The notes under the pieces are model-generated. The model searched no databases, was not told where the DNA came from, and saw nothing but the letters and a program-made list of their open reading frames with translations. DNA of 64,000 nt, taken from the NCBI RefSeq assembly GCF_003226345.1, contig NZ_PDOF01000003.1:310001-374000 (forward strand), given 5' to 3'. A program made the position numbers and the translations under genes. This DNA is from Alteribacter lacisalsi. GTDB lineage: Bacteria > Bacillota > Bacilli > Bacillales > Salisediminibacteriaceae. Shown here one piece after another: positions 8,634-18,410 of this stretch; the stretch's first letter is position 1, and each line of letters begins with the position of its first letter.

Positions 8634-8635
8634 GG

Positions 8636-9406
8636 CTATACACCTCCACATAGAACCTGTACTTTATTTTCGTAACTGCTTCTTGCTGCTTCGGGAACCT
8701 GTGAATCGGTAATAACCCCCCCAATCTCCTCTAGTCTGCATACGCTGGCAAAAGCCCGCTTTCCAAACTTGCTGTGATCAGCCAGCAGCCAGGTGGTCTG
8801 TGCCGCCTGCTTCATCATCTGCTTGATCAGTGCCTTTTCAAAAGTTGGGGCCGAAACACCGTGATTGTAATCGACTGCATGAGCACCGAGGAAAAAAACA
8901 TCGGCGTGAATGGCCTTCAGCAGCTGCTGCGTTGCCGTTCCAAGGAGTGATCCAGTTTCCATCTGCATCTCCCCGCCTGTCACAATCACTTTGTTCTTAC
9001 TGCCCATCAGCTCGCTTGCAATTTTAATATCGTTTGTCACAATTGTAAGGTTCTCCCTGTATGAGAGTTGCTTAGCAAGTTCAAATGTAGTGGTACCTGA
9101 ATCCAGAATGATCGTGGAGTGATCTTCCACCATTGCTGCTGCCCGTAGAGCAATTTCCTGCTTTTGCTTTTTATTCTGAGATTCCTTGGCAGCGTAGTTC
9201 GCTTCTTTTGTCAGTGACTGTGAGGAAATGGCGCCGCCATGGGTTCTGACGACTTTGCCTTCCTGCTCAAGTTCTCTCAGATCTCTACGGATCGTCATAG
9301 CTGAAACTTCAAGTGACTTTGAAGCGTTCTCAATATCAATTTTTCCCTGTTCGAGCACCATCTGCTCGATCCAGGCTCTTCTCTCCAGTGGTAACATATG
9401 CAACAC
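8636..9406 (-). CDS. DeoR/GlpR-family transcriptional regulator of the tetronate operon
   Basis: 256 residues. N-terminal DeoR helix-turn-helix (about residues 6-58) with ERRAWIEQMVLEQGKIDIEN and the family signature SAMTIRRDLRELEQEGKVVR. The C-terminal sensor domain resembles sugar-phosphate isomerases and has ILDSGTTTFELAKQL and TNDIKIASEL, which bind a phosphorylated ligand. The annotated start is GTG 9406; an ATG at 9397 is equally possible. First gene of the operon, so it is probably autoregulated through the palindrome at 9424-9440. The likely inducer is a phosphorylated intermediate of the pathway. Confidence 0.88.
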   Translation of the reverse strand: MLHMLPLERRAWIEQMVLEQGKIDIENASKSLEVSAMTIRRDLRELEQEGKVVRTHGGAISSQSLTKEANYAAKESQNKKQKQEIALRAAAMVEDHSTIILDSGTTTFELAKQLSYRENLTIVTNDIKIASELMGSKNKVIVTGGEMQMETGSLLGTATQQLLKAIHADVFFLGAHAVDYNHGVSAPTFEKALIKQMMKQAAQTTWLLADHSKFGKRAFASVCRLEEIGGVITDSQVPEAARSSYENKVQVLCGGV

Positions 9407-9423
9407 CGCTCTTTGTTAATTTT

Positions 9424-9440
9424 GAACATCTTATATGTTC
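9424..9440. promoter_or_regulatory. Candidate DeoR operator
   Basis: GAACAT-CTTAT-ATGTTC is a perfect inverted repeat 18 bases before the regulator start. A further TGTTCG half-like motif occurs near 9455. Position suggests autoregulation of the whole minus-strand operon. Confidence 0.5.
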
Positions 9441-9501
9441 GATTATGTTACTATTGTTCGTTTTTGTCAACAGTGTTTTTAGAATTGTTTGATTTTTTGT
9501 G

Positions 9502-9710
9502 AAATGGGGACGGTTCTTGCTTCACATTTTTAATAAACAACCCAAATAACCCAGCCCGGCACATCAGTGCCGGGCTGGGTTATTGTCGTAATCATATATA
9601 GGTTTACAGGTGCCCTTCCTATTTCAGGCTAAATGCCAAGCGAGAACCGTCCCCAAATGACAACCTGCCTAAATGCAAATCAGGAACCGTCCCCACTTAA
9701 CATGCCCAAA
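9502..9710. repeat. GGGGACGGTTC-bounded repeat with central hairpin (copy 2)
   Basis: Near-identical in layout to 2024-2184: GGGGACGGTTCTT at 9506, hairpin AACCCAGCCCGGCAC / GTGCCGGGCTGGGTT (about 9548-9582) and inverted AGAACCGTCCCC at about 9643, followed by an extra AACCGTCCCCAC copy near 9685. It ends nine bases before the stop of the LacI gene. It fills the 312-base gap between the two transcription units together with the DeoR operator. Confidence 0.85.
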
Positions 9711-9718
9711 CGACACGC

Positions 9719-10705
9719 CTACTTCACTGATTCTCTCTCAATGAGCTGCGTATCAAAGGAATAATTCTCCTTCACCCGCACCCCTTCGAGCACCTGAAAG
9801 ATGACATGTGAGGCGAGTTTGCCGATCTCGTATTTGGGCTGGCGCATGGTCGTCAGCGGCGGCGACAGGTACGGTGCCAGCTGGATATCATCAAAGCCGA
9901 TGATCGCCACGTCGTCCGGCACGCGAATTCCGTTCTCCTTCAGGGCCTCCAGGCCGCCGATGGCCATTTCGTCGTTGGCGAAGAAAATCGATTCGGGCAT
10001 TTCCCCCTGGTGAATCAGCATTTTCGTTGCCTGATAGCCGCCCTCCTGCGTGAACTTTCCGTTCAGAATCCACTTGGAAAAGGGAGTCAGTCCATGGTGT
10101 TTCAGGGCATCAAGATAGCCGGCGAGACGATCCTGGCTGTCCACCGAATTCGACGGGCCGCTGATAAACGCTACGGATTTTTTCCCCTGCCGGAGCAGGT
10201 AATCCGTCGCCTTGAATCCGCCATTCACGTTGTTCACATTAATACTGATAATGTTCGGGTCGCCGGTCACGTAACGGTCGAGCACGATGATCGGAAAGCC
10301 CTCCCGCGCAGAACCCTGAATAAAGCTGTTCTCGATATTGTGAGCAAGGAGGATCACCCCGTCTGTCCGCGTTTCCCGCAGAAACTTCACAGCCGTTGAA
10401 CTTTCGTCCCCGTAGGAACTGCACACAATCAGGTCGTACCCCTTCTCCAGCACCAGCTCCTGAACGCCCCGGATCAGCTCCGAATAGAACGGACCGGTCA
10501 GGTCGCTCAGTATCAGGGCGATCGTTTTCGTTTTGTTCTTTTTCAAATCCATCGCCATACCGTTTTTCCTGTAGTTCAGCTCTTTGGCTGCGGCGAGAAC
10601 CTTTTCGCTCGTTGCCCGGCTGATCTTCTTATTGCCGCTCAGCGCATAAGAAGCCGTCGAGACCGCCACGCCTGCTCTTTTTGCCACATCTTTAATTGTA
10701 GCCAT
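9719..10705 (-). CDS. LacI-family repressor of the glucan operon
   Basis: 328 residues. N-terminal LacI helix-turn-helix MATIKDVAKRAGVAVSTASY, hinge near residue 50-60, and periplasmic-binding-protein-like sensor domain (IIVLDRYVTGDPN, FFANDEMAIGGLEAL, IIGFDDIQLAPYLSPPLTTM). GGGGGGAGGTGAATCC precedes the ATG. It is the last gene behind the GH94 gene on the same strand. The palindrome TGAAACGTTTCA, in a form typical for LacI-family operators, occurs before the binding-protein gene and twice before the secreted glucanase gene, and this regulator is the obvious candidate to bind it. Inducer is probably a short beta-glucan such as sophorose. Confidence 0.9.
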   Translation of the reverse strand: MATIKDVAKRAGVAVSTASYALSGNKKISRATSEKVLAAAKELNYRKNGMAMDLKKNKTKTIALILSDLTGPFYSELIRGVQELVLEKGYDLIVCSSYGDESSTAVKFLRETRTDGVILLAHNIENSFIQGSAREGFPIIVLDRYVTGDPNIISINVNNVNGGFKATDYLLRQGKKSVAFISGPSNSVDSQDRLAGYLDALKHHGLTPFSKWILNGKFTQEGGYQATKMLIHQGEMPESIFFANDEMAIGGLEALKENGIRVPDDVAIIGFDDIQLAPYLSPPLTTMRQPKYEIGKLASHVIFQVLEGVRVKENYSFDTQLIERESVK

Positions 10706-10776
10706 GGATTCACCTCCCCCCTGTAATATTTCTGCAAAGTCACCCGATCAAGATGAAACTTCCTACTACCAATTTA

Positions 10777-13700
10777 CTACACAAACAAATCTATTTCATT
10801 TTTTTCGTCAGAAGAAATCAGTGTTTTACTGATTTTCATGCCGCCGTCTCGGTAGCGGTTCGCAAGCGGCTCCGAAGCCACCGCTTCCCCGTTGACCTCG
10901 ACCCTGCCGTTTACCGGCTCGCCACCGGACAGGTGATACTTGACCGTCACCGGACGCCCGCCGACTGAAAACTCCAACTCAAGACCGTCAAGACCCACAT
11001 CAAGTACGGGATCAAAAATCACCATGTCCCCTTCTTCACGGACACCGAGGACGTTCGATACGAGCTGGTTCAGATAGATTCCCGGACCGCTGGAATAGAT
11101 GCGCCAGCCGCCCTTCACTTTTACGTCGCCCGTTTTCAGCTGGTCAAATTGCTCAGCCGCCTCGTAGCGGTTATTGAACTTTCCGTCGGAGCTGCTGAAG
11201 TAGGCATTGCTCTGACGCACATCCGCGTTCGGCACTGCATCGGTGATGCCCACCGGGTTAATCACCTTAAGCGCGTTCCACGCCACGTCGCCCTTGCCGA
11301 TTTTGGCCATCGCTTCGATAAAACGGATGTGGGCGTGCACGTACTGAAGACCGATCTCCCGGCCGAAGTTCGCGGCCTGCTCGGCACGCTTGAAGTGCTT
11401 GCTCACACCGCCGTCATAGCGGGCAGGCTTGTTCATGAGGCGCACACCGTCGGGAAAATAAAGATGTTCTCTGATCAGCTCGTAATGCTCTTTCATTTCA
11501 TTTTCATCAAAAAGCTCGCTGATCATGCTGCGGGTCATCGGCAGAAGCCGGTATTCGATCCCGGTTTTGCTGTCAGAGGGATGAACCATTTTTTCAGGGT
11601 TTTCCTTATCTGCAAAATATAAAAATCCGGAAATGACCTTGTCGTCACGGAGAAACTTCTTATAATCCTTTTTAACCCCTTCTGCGAGGCGGTTCACTTC
11701 CGAAGCTTCTTCCAGCTCTGCTTCCTCAAGCATCTCACCAAGACGGGCGAGCGACTGGTATGTGAGCGCCACTGTCCAGCTGCTCACCATATACTGCTTG
11801 AGCTCCTGGTTCGCCGGCTGGAGCGTGTCGTCCCAGTCGCCGTCCCCGTAGGAAGACAGGAAAGTATCGTGAAGGAAGTTCGCTTTAATATAGTCAATCT
11901 GCTTGTTCACGTGATCCAGAAGCGTCCACTTCCGGCCGGTAAACTGCTTGCTGCTGCGAGCCGTGAACGGCAGTTCCTCCTGCAGAATCGCCGTGTCACC
12001 TGTCGTTTTCATGTAATCTGCCAGCAATTTGAGCGGCCAGACGATAATATCACCGTGGCTTTCCTCCTGCTGGACGGTCGTGTACTCGTCAAACATAAAC
12101 CACTGCGGCCAGTTGCCCGTATCCTCATACTGGTGGGCATACACCGTCTTCACAATGTCTTTGACCCGGTCGTACTTCTGCATCGCAAGAAAATACTCCG
12201 CCGGCCCTTGGCACACGTCACGCGTGCCCCAGGCTGCTGCCGTATACTGCTCGAGCCCGTGCGGCACGGCGTAATGAACGAGCATGTTGTGCGTATACCA
12301 CCACGCGAGCGTGTTGAGTTTCTCCACGTCCCCGTTCTGCTCACCGTCAAGCTTGAGCTTAAACCCGTTCATCAGCTCATTCACATACCGGCCGTAGCTC
12401 TCCTTCTCCTGCTGGAAGTCTTTTTCTCCGGCGCGATCAAACTTCCCGGACACACTTCCGGCAATCGTCAGGCGCCACTTCGAAACGGCATCCAGCTCAA
12501 AGGCAGCGAGCGACGCGGTTTCCTGCTCCAGTCCGGTCACGAGAGCCTGTTCATCGGTCAGTACTGACGGCACATCAAATCGCAGTTTGTAGGCAAGATC
12601 AGGATGCACCTCACGGCTCGGGGCCTCTTCGCCGGCTGTCACTACGTAAGCCCCGTCTTTTTCCTCCATATAAAATGGCAGTTCATATTCGTTAGGGGCC
12701 ATGGACAGCTGATTCGTTACGAGGAAACGGTACTGTTTTCCCTGCTTCGATTCAATTTCCAGCGTTACTTCTGCATCACGAACCGTGGTGAAATTGGTAA
12801 CCACAATCAGATCGTCCCCGGTTTTATAGTACCAGCGAGCGTAGTTAAAGCCCATTTCAAACACGGACGGCATGGCAAGAAGACAGTACTTGCCGCCTTT
12901 TTCAATGTAAATACGCTGGCCGGACGTTTTCGGGATATTCAGCGCATTTCGCGGGTTCGTCATCAGTTTGTTGATTGACGTATTCCCGACCGCAATCTGC
13001 GCATTGAAAATCCCCGTCATGTAGGACGTCGTGGTGATGAGTTCCTGATCCTGAGCGCCGTGATCAGCGGTCAGAAGAATGTGCCCGTGGGAGCGCTCGA
13101 CCTGAAGCTCCTTCGCAGGAAAAACAACATGCTCGTGGGTTGGCGTGAAAAACGCCGCCAGTTTTTCTCCCGAAGTCTCCTCAAACCGTTTTTCCGGGAA
13201 AAGTCCATCTACTTCCGCTGAAGTGAGAGGGTACGTCTGGACGTTTTTTCCGGTCCGCGGGCTTACCGGGCCTGTCTTCGCTTCAATGAACTCGAACGTT
13301 TTGTTCTCCACGCGCTCCCAAGCTGCCTCCAGCTGATCCTGAAATTCCAGCTCCTTCACCGGTTCCGGGTGATTGTCCTTGAACATGCCGTAAAAAACGA
13401 TCTTACGGCTGCCGTTCAGCGGCTCCCGACCGGATTTCAGACCGGTATAGGCGAATTCGTACTGGTAGTTTTCATTCGGAAACGTGTCCTTCGTTAACAG
13501 CTCAGGCTCGTCCGTTTCTTTATAGCTCAAGCCGAAAAACTGAAAGCCGTCCGTGACGTAGCCATCTGCACCTGTGAGACAGCCCTGCTGCATGTACGGG
13601 TTGCCGCCCGGCTGAGGCTGGTTCTGCCTGCTTGCAATCACAAAGCCTTTATCCGCTGTTTCGAACGGGCGATGGTCGATGTACTGGGAGGCGTACGCTT

Positions 13701-14118
13701 CGTTTGTACGGACCATGGCAGGTGCACCAAGACCGAGATCCTGTCCATAGACCACGTCCACATCTGCATCGTTTCCTTTAAGGTCCACCGTCCAGAACCA
13801 CGTGCCTGAATCATCCGGGGAAAAAGTGACCCGGTATTCGACCTGTTCGAACGTCCCGTTCCACTCAACCGCTTCGTCCCCGAAAGAGACTGTTCCCGGC
13901 GCCTTCACACCGAGCATCGGACTCCACTTGATTGTGCCTTCTGAATGGATACGTAAAAACAGGTTATTTAATGATCCGTCAATCACGTTCCCGTTCCACT
14001 GATTGATCATCGTGTGCTCGGAACGGATGTCGTAAAGATCGCCGGTTGCTAAAAATGTATAGGTTACCTCACCTGAGGTGATCGTGTGTGTATGCTTTGG
14101 CTGTGTTTCTTTTTTCAC
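10777..14118 (-). CDS. GH94 phosphorylase, probable 1,2-beta-oligoglucan phosphorylase
   Basis: 1113 residues, much longer than cellobiose phosphorylases (about 800) and close to the long 1,2-beta-oligoglucan phosphorylase type of Listeria innocua. Catalytic (alpha/alpha)6 domain includes GTRDVCQGPAEYF; Asp 634 in it corresponds to the family's proton donor. SYGDGDWDDTLQP follows at about residues 757-767. N-terminal half is beta-sandwich-like. It should split beta-linked gluco-oligosaccharides with phosphate to glucose 1-phosphate in the cytoplasm. Gene order here (binding protein, two permeases, GH3, GH94, LacI) matches the Listeria 1,2-beta-glucan operon as I recall it. Cellodextrin or laminaridextrin specificity cannot be excluded from sequence alone. 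No signal peptide. Confidence 0.8.
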   Translation of the reverse strand: MKKETQPKHTHTITSGEVTYTFLATGDLYDIRSEHTMINQWNGNVIDGSLNNLFLRIHSEGTIKWSPMLGVKAPGTVSFGDEAVEWNGTFEQVEYRVTFSPDDSGTWFWTVDLKGNDADVDVVYGQDLGLGAPAMVRTNEAYASQYIDHRPFETADKGFVIASRQNQPQPGGNPYMQQGCLTGADGYVTDGFQFFGLSYKETDEPELLTKDTFPNENYQYEFAYTGLKSGREPLNGSRKIVFYGMFKDNHPEPVKELEFQDQLEAAWERVENKTFEFIEAKTGPVSPRTGKNVQTYPLTSAEVDGLFPEKRFEETSGEKLAAFFTPTHEHVVFPAKELQVERSHGHILLTADHGAQDQELITTTSYMTGIFNAQIAVGNTSINKLMTNPRNALNIPKTSGQRIYIEKGGKYCLLAMPSVFEMGFNYARWYYKTGDDLIVVTNFTTVRDAEVTLEIESKQGKQYRFLVTNQLSMAPNEYELPFYMEEKDGAYVVTAGEEAPSREVHPDLAYKLRFDVPSVLTDEQALVTGLEQETASLAAFELDAVSKWRLTIAGSVSGKFDRAGEKDFQQEKESYGRYVNELMNGFKLKLDGEQNGDVEKLNTLAWWYTHNMLVHYAVPHGLEQYTAAAWGTRDVCQGPAEYFLAMQKYDRVKDIVKTVYAHQYEDTGNWPQWFMFDEYTTVQQEESHGDIIVWPLKLLADYMKTTGDTAILQEELPFTARSSKQFTGRKWTLLDHVNKQIDYIKANFLHDTFLSSYGDGDWDDTLQPANQELKQYMVSSWTVALTYQSLARLGEMLEEAELEEASEVNRLAEGVKKDYKKFLRDDKVISGFLYFADKENPEKMVHPSDSKTGIEYRLLPMTRSMISELFDENEMKEHYELIREHLYFPDGVRLMNKPARYDGGVSKHFKRAEQAANFGREIGLQYVHAHIRFIEAMAKIGKGDVAWNALKVINPVGITDAVPNADVRQSNAYFSSSDGKFNNRYEAAEQFDQLKTGDVKVKGGWRIYSSGPGIYLNQLVSNVLGVREEGDMVIFDPVLDVGLDGLELEFSVGGRPVTVKYHLSGGEPVNGRVEVNGEAVASEPLANRYRDGGMKISKTLISSDEKNEIDLFV

Positions 14119-14153
14119 CGTGTATCTCTCCTCGCCGTATGCTCTGGTGCCCG

Positions 14154-16331
14154 TTATCCTCTCTGACCTGCTGGCTGATAGGAAAAACGGCGTTCCTCTG
14201 TATTTCTGCTGTCTGGACCCACACTGACGATAAACTCCCCCGGGTCACACGCAAACGTCAAATCGCTGTGGTGGTACTTGAGGACCTGTTCGTCTACTTC
14301 AAAAACCACCTGTCCGGTTTCACCCGGCTTAAGCTGCACTTTCCGGAATCCTTTCAGCTCTTTTACCGGACGGACCACTTCCCCGACAAGATCGCGGACG
14401 TACAGCTGGACCGTTTCCTCACCGGCAGCTGTGCCTGTGTTGGTCACATCCACACTCACCTGAATCTTCCCGTTTTCCTTTATCACTCCGGAGGATAGCT
14501 GCAGGTTTGAATAGTCGAACGAGGTATAGCTCAGGCCGTATCCGAATGGGAATAACGGCTCGTTCGGTGCGTCCAGATATTTGGAGGCGAACCGGTCCTC
14601 AGGGGCAATCTGATCCTTCGGCCGTCCCGTGTTAAACGAGTTGTAGTACACCGGCACCTGACCCACATTGTATGGAAAGCTCATGGTCAGTTTTCCGGAA
14701 GGGTTTGTGTCGCCAAACAGAAGATCAGCGACCGCACGGCCCCCTTCTGTTCCCGGATACCACGCTTCAAGGACTGAGTCTGATTCTTCGATCACACCGT
14801 GCAGATCAAGAGGCCGTCCGTTGAACAGAACGGTCACGATTGGTTTGCCGAGCTTTTTCAGCTCTGCTACCAGCTGCAGCTGGGCTTCCGGCAGCCTGAT
14901 ATCGGTCCGGCTTCCTGCTTCGCCGCTCATCTCCGAGTGTTCACCCAGAGCCAGCACGATCACGTCCGCATCGGATGCCATCTCAACAGCTTCCTGCACC
15001 TGGTCGTATGTTACTGCTTCGATGTCGCAGCCTTGTGCAACATTCGGCGCTGATGAGAGCTTCTCGCTCACACCGGTTCTAACCGTCACTACGTCATCTT
15101 CAGAACCGAAGATGGACCACGGCCCCATCAGATCCCTGCTTTCCGCAAACGGACCGATCAGAGCAACGCGCTGGTCTTTTTGCAGCGGCAGCGCCCCGTT
15201 ATTTTTCAGGAGGACGCACGATTTGGCTGCTGTCTCCCGTGCGGCTTTGCGGTTGGCTTCAGACAGGGTCACTGCTTCTTGCAGCTCCCGGTCTGCCCCG
15301 CGGTACGGGTTATCAAACAGGCCGAGTTTTTGTTTGAGCTTCAATATTCTGAGCACGGCTTCATCGAGCAGCGCTTCGGAGACAACGTTCTCTTGCACGA
15401 GCGTTTTGAGGTGCTGTACGTAGCATGGGGTCATCATTTCGATGTCCACTCCGGCTTCCACCGTTTTGCGCGCCGCTTCCTTATTGTCAGCGGCCACGCC
15501 ATGAGGAATCGCTTCCTGTACGGCACCCCAGTCGGAAATGAGAATGCCGTCAAAACCCATCTCTTTTCGAAGCACGTCGCGCATGAGCCATTTGTTGCTC
15601 GTTGCCGGAATTCCGGCGACCGTGTTAAACGCGGTCATCACTAGTTCGGCTCCTTCGTCCAGGGCCGCTTCATACGCCGGCAGGTAGTACTCCCGGAGCT
15701 GGCGTTCTGACATATCAACGGTGTTATAATCCCGTCCGCCTTCCGGAGCCCCATACGCGGCAAAGTGCTTCACGCAGGCTGCCAGTTTGGTGGAATCCCC
15801 TTCAAGGTCGTCACCCTGATAGCCGCGGACAAAGGCACGGGCAAACACGCCGTTTAGATACGGGTCCTCCCCGGTCGACTCCATCACGCGTCCCCAGCGT
15901 GGATCTCGCACGAGGTCAACCATCGGGGAAAATGTAACGTGCAGGCCGGCTGCTGCCGCTTCTTCTGCGGCGATCGCTGCACTTTCCTCCACCGCTTCCG
16001 GATCCCACGTGCACCCCAGAGCGAGCGGGACTGGAAAAACGGTTTTATAGCCGTGAATCACATCAGCCATAAACAGAAGGGGAATGCTGAAGCGGCTTCG
16101 CTCCATGTATTCCTTCTGGAGTGCGCGGAGGTCGTCTGCGCCTGCTGCTCCGAGGATGGAGCCGCTCCCGCTCATGTCTTCCTTTGCCACTTCCATTCCG
16201 GCAAACGGGCCGGTAATTTTTCCTTTGCCGCTGTTTTCATTTATTAAAGAAGACACCACCTGCGACATTTGCGCCGCTTTTTCTTCTATTGTCATTTCGT
16301 TTATGAGTTCGTGCAGTTTTGATTGGTTCAT
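14154..16331 (-). CDS. bglX: GH3 beta-glucosidase (intracellular)
   Basis: 725 residues with the three GH3 parts: N-terminal TIM barrel (to about 330), alpha/beta sandwich (about 370-590) and a C-terminal fibronectin-III-like domain (about 620-715). The nucleophile Asp 267 lies in GILISDWGAVQE; substrate loop FSPMVDLVRDPRWGRVMEST and KHFAAYGAPEGGRDY are typical. No signal peptide, so it acts on imported sugars. In the operon it would hydrolyse sophorose or short beta-1,2-glucans to glucose, alongside the GH94 phosphorylase. Downstream gene begins 36 bases later. Confidence 0.88.
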   Translation of the reverse strand: MNQSKLHELINEMTIEEKAAQMSQVVSSLINENSGKGKITGPFAGMEVAKEDMSGSGSILGAAGADDLRALQKEYMERSRFSIPLLFMADVIHGYKTVFPVPLALGCTWDPEAVEESAAIAAEEAAAAGLHVTFSPMVDLVRDPRWGRVMESTGEDPYLNGVFARAFVRGYQGDDLEGDSTKLAACVKHFAAYGAPEGGRDYNTVDMSERQLREYYLPAYEAALDEGAELVMTAFNTVAGIPATSNKWLMRDVLRKEMGFDGILISDWGAVQEAIPHGVAADNKEAARKTVEAGVDIEMMTPCYVQHLKTLVQENVVSEALLDEAVLRILKLKQKLGLFDNPYRGADRELQEAVTLSEANRKAARETAAKSCVLLKNNGALPLQKDQRVALIGPFAESRDLMGPWSIFGSEDDVVTVRTGVSEKLSSAPNVAQGCDIEAVTYDQVQEAVEMASDADVIVLALGEHSEMSGEAGSRTDIRLPEAQLQLVAELKKLGKPIVTVLFNGRPLDLHGVIEESDSVLEAWYPGTEGGRAVADLLFGDTNPSGKLTMSFPYNVGQVPVYYNSFNTGRPKDQIAPEDRFASKYLDAPNEPLFPFGYGLSYTSFDYSNLQLSSGVIKENGKIQVSVDVTNTGTAAGEETVQLYVRDLVGEVVRPVKELKGFRKVQLKPGETGQVVFEVDEQVLKYHHSDLTFACDPGEFIVSVGPDSRNTEERRFSYQPAGQRG

Positions 16332-16363
16332 TGGTTAGTCCTCCTGAAAATACAACTTTTGCT

Positions 16364-16398
16364 GTTCCGCTCCAGGCGGACGCTTTCCGCTCCACGCC
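16364..16398. repeat. Fragment of the MITE-like repeat
   Basis: TTCCGCTCCAGGCGGACGCT and following CCGCTCCACGCC match only the left end of the elements at 18226 and 27871. A remnant or short derivative in the GH3/permease gap. Confidence 0.5.
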
Positions 16399-16418
16399 TT
16401 TTTTGCAAGCTGTGGTTC

Positions 16419-17234
16419 CTACTTAATCCCCGTCGTATTGAACCCTTCGACGATATACCGCTGTACGAAGATGAACAGGATCAGTACCGGAATGACCATG
16501 ACGGTTGCACCGGCCATCTGCAGGGCGAAACTGCTTGAATGCTGTCCCTGCAGGAGAGCAAGCCCGACGGAAAGGGTATATAACGCCTGATCGTTTGCCA
16601 CAATGAGCGGCCAGAGGAAGCTGTTCCAGGCACCTACAAAGGTGAGAATCGCCTGTACTGCAAGGACCGGCTTGGAAAGAGGCAGGATAATCTGAAAGAA
16701 AATCCGGAATTCCTTTGCCCCGTCAATCCTGGCCGATTCGATCAGATCGTTCGGGATCGTCGTCATAAACTGCCGTATCAAAAAGATGTTGAAGGCGGCA
16801 ATTAAGCCGGGCAGGATAATCCCTGCCATCGTGTTGGTGAGGCTCATCTGGTTTAACAGGAGGTAAACCGGGATCATGGACACCTGTGCCGGAATCATCA
16901 TCGTGGCCAGCACACCGAGAAACACAATTTCTTTTCCTTTAAAATTGAACTTCGCGAACCCGTAGCCGGCCATCGTGTTAAACAGGAGACCGAGCATGGC
17001 AAAAAGCACGATGATCATCGTATTCGTAAAATACGTGCCGAAGTTCAGATTCTGAAAGAGATTGATATAGTGCTCAAAGGTGAACTCCTGCGGCCAGAAT
17101 GTAGGAGGCATCGTGCGCGCTTCCCTTTCAGATTTAAAGGAACTCAGGATCATCCAGATAAACGGGATCGAGACCAGGAATCCACCGACAACTAAAACGG
17201 ATGTGACGAACATCTTTTCAAATCTGGTTTTCAA
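16419..17234 (-). CDS. ABC sugar transporter permease (MalG-like), glucan oligosaccharide uptake
   Basis: 271 residues, six predicted membrane segments. It has the ABC-importer coupling motif near residue 175 (RIDGAKEFRIFFQIILPLSK, EAA-loop type) and the MalG-like C-terminal end (QRYIVEGFNTTGIK). It pairs with the permease encoded 12 bases upstream and the binding lipoprotein at 18411-19664. No ATPase gene is in the operon, so a shared MsmX-type ATPase elsewhere should energise it, as in other Bacillus sugar importers. Confidence 0.9.
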   Translation of the reverse strand: MKTRFEKMFVTSVLVVGGFLVSIPFIWMILSSFKSEREARTMPPTFWPQEFTFEHYINLFQNLNFGTYFTNTMIIVLFAMLGLLFNTMAGYGFAKFNFKGKEIVFLGVLATMMIPAQVSMIPVYLLLNQMSLTNTMAGIILPGLIAAFNIFLIRQFMTTIPNDLIESARIDGAKEFRIFFQIILPLSKPVLAVQAILTFVGAWNSFLWPLIVANDQALYTLSVGLALLQGQHSSSFALQMAGATVMVIPVLILFIFVQRYIVEGFNTTGIK

Positions 17235-17245
17235 CCGTGTTCACC

Positions 17246-18127
17246 TCAATTCTCTTTCGATTTATTAAACGTAAACTGAATAAGTGTAGCCACAATGATA
17301 AACACGAACAGGATCAGTGATGCTGCCGCGGCGTAGCCGAATTCGTTATACTGGAACCCGCGCTCATAAATAAACAGGGCCATCGACATTGTGCCGTCAA
17401 GCGGTCCCCCGCCTGTCATGACAAACGGCTCCTCGAAAAACTGCAGCCAGCCGATGAGCGTTGTAACTGTGACAAAAAAGGTCGCATAACTGAGTGAAGG
17501 AATCGTAATGTATCTGAGCTTCTGGAATTTGTTCGCACCATCCATATCCGCTGCTTCATAGAAGCTTTTCGGAATCGACTGAAGTGCGGCCAGGTAAATG
17601 AGCATGTTAATCCCGATCCCTTTCCAGACAGCGAGAATGATTAACGAGATTTTTGCAATGAACGGGTGTTCAAGCCAAGGCACTTTTCCTAAGCCGAGAC
17701 TGTTCAGGATAAAGTTGAACAGACCCACATCCATGTTGTAAAGGAAACCCCAGACAACCGCAATTGCCACAATGTTTGTGATGGATGGCACATAAAAGAG
17801 TACCCGGAAAAATGTGAATAGTTTACTGGTCATATAATTAAGAAGAAGAGCAACACCAAGTGAACAGATAATGACTAATGGAACACCGATACTTACATAC
17901 ACAAGCGTGTTAAAAATTGCGGTGTGAAACAGTGGATCCTGGAAGAGAGCGATGAAATTCTCAAGGCCTACCGTGTCCACCATGTCCCAATTTCTGAGGC
18001 CGATCAGGTTCATATCGGTAAAGCTGATCAGCAGACTGATCAGAATCGGGATAAATGAAAAGGCAATCAGGAGCAGAACCGCAGGCCCGATAAACATCCA
18101 GGGTGTAAGGGCGTTTTTTTGATTCAC
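17246..18127 (-). CDS. ABC sugar transporter permease (MalF-like), glucan oligosaccharide uptake
   Basis: 293 residues from the GTG at 18127, preceded by GAGGAGGAAAGG at eight bases. The longer frame from 18214 runs back through an intergenic hairpin and is rejected. Six membrane segments, and the coupling loop AADMDGANKFQKLRYITIPS near residue 195. N-terminus NQKNALTPWMFIGPAVLLLI is the usual first helix for this family. Partner of the MalG-like permease that follows. A hairpin (18168-18200) and a MITE lie between it and the binding-protein gene. Confidence 0.9.
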   Translation of the reverse strand: MNQKNALTPWMFIGPAVLLLIAFSFIPILISLLISFTDMNLIGLRNWDMVDTVGLENFIALFQDPLFHTAIFNTLVYVSIGVPLVIICSLGVALLLNYMTSKLFTFFRVLFYVPSITNIVAIAVVWGFLYNMDVGLFNFILNSLGLGKVPWLEHPFIAKISLIILAVWKGIGINMLIYLAALQSIPKSFYEAADMDGANKFQKLRYITIPSLSYATFFVTVTTLIGWLQFFEEPFVMTGGGPLDGTMSMALFIYERGFQYNEFGYAAAASLILFVFIIVATLIQFTFNKSKEN

Positions 18128-18167
18128 ATACCTTTCCTCCTCGTACAAAATGATCGGTGATAAGGAT

Positions 18168-18200
18168 AGAGAGAAAGGCTTCCGAGGAACCTTTCTCTCT
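18168..18200 (-). other. Hairpin downstream of the binding-protein gene
   Basis: AGAGAGAAAGG (18168-18178) pairs exactly with CCTTTCTCTCT (18190-18200). It lies between the binding-protein gene and its permease genes and is followed on the minus strand by ATCCTTATC rather than a T-run, so partial termination or 3'-end protection is more likely than full termination. Confidence 0.7.
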
Positions 18201-18225
18201 GAAATTATGGTCATTCATATTCGTC

Positions 18226-18392
18226 ATTCCGCTGCAGGCGGGCGCTTTCCGCGGGCAACGCGGTATACTTTCTCGGGGAAATTCCTGCTTCTTCCTCTGC
18301 CAGAATCCCTCCGAAGCGGTCTGCGTCGAAGCAACTCGCAGCTTAATCGCGAAGCATATGCTCGTCGCTGGAGTCGCCGCCTTTCGCTTCAT
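18226..18392. mobile_element. MITE-like repeat A (long form)
   Basis: Begins ATTCCGCTGCAGGCGGGCGC and ends GGAGTCGCCGCCTTTCGCTT; the two ends are imperfect inverted copies of each other. It carries the extra internal segment (around CTTCTTCCTCTGCCAG and TCGAAGCAACTCGCAGC) also found in copies E and G. No coding potential supported. Confidence 0.75.
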
Positions 18393-18410
18393 TTAATATT
18401 TATAGGTTGT

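Noticed and set aside
9502-9710. Repeated AACCGTCCCC blocks as a CRISPR-like array
   Set aside because: Inverted rather than direct units, irregular spacing, no cas genes.
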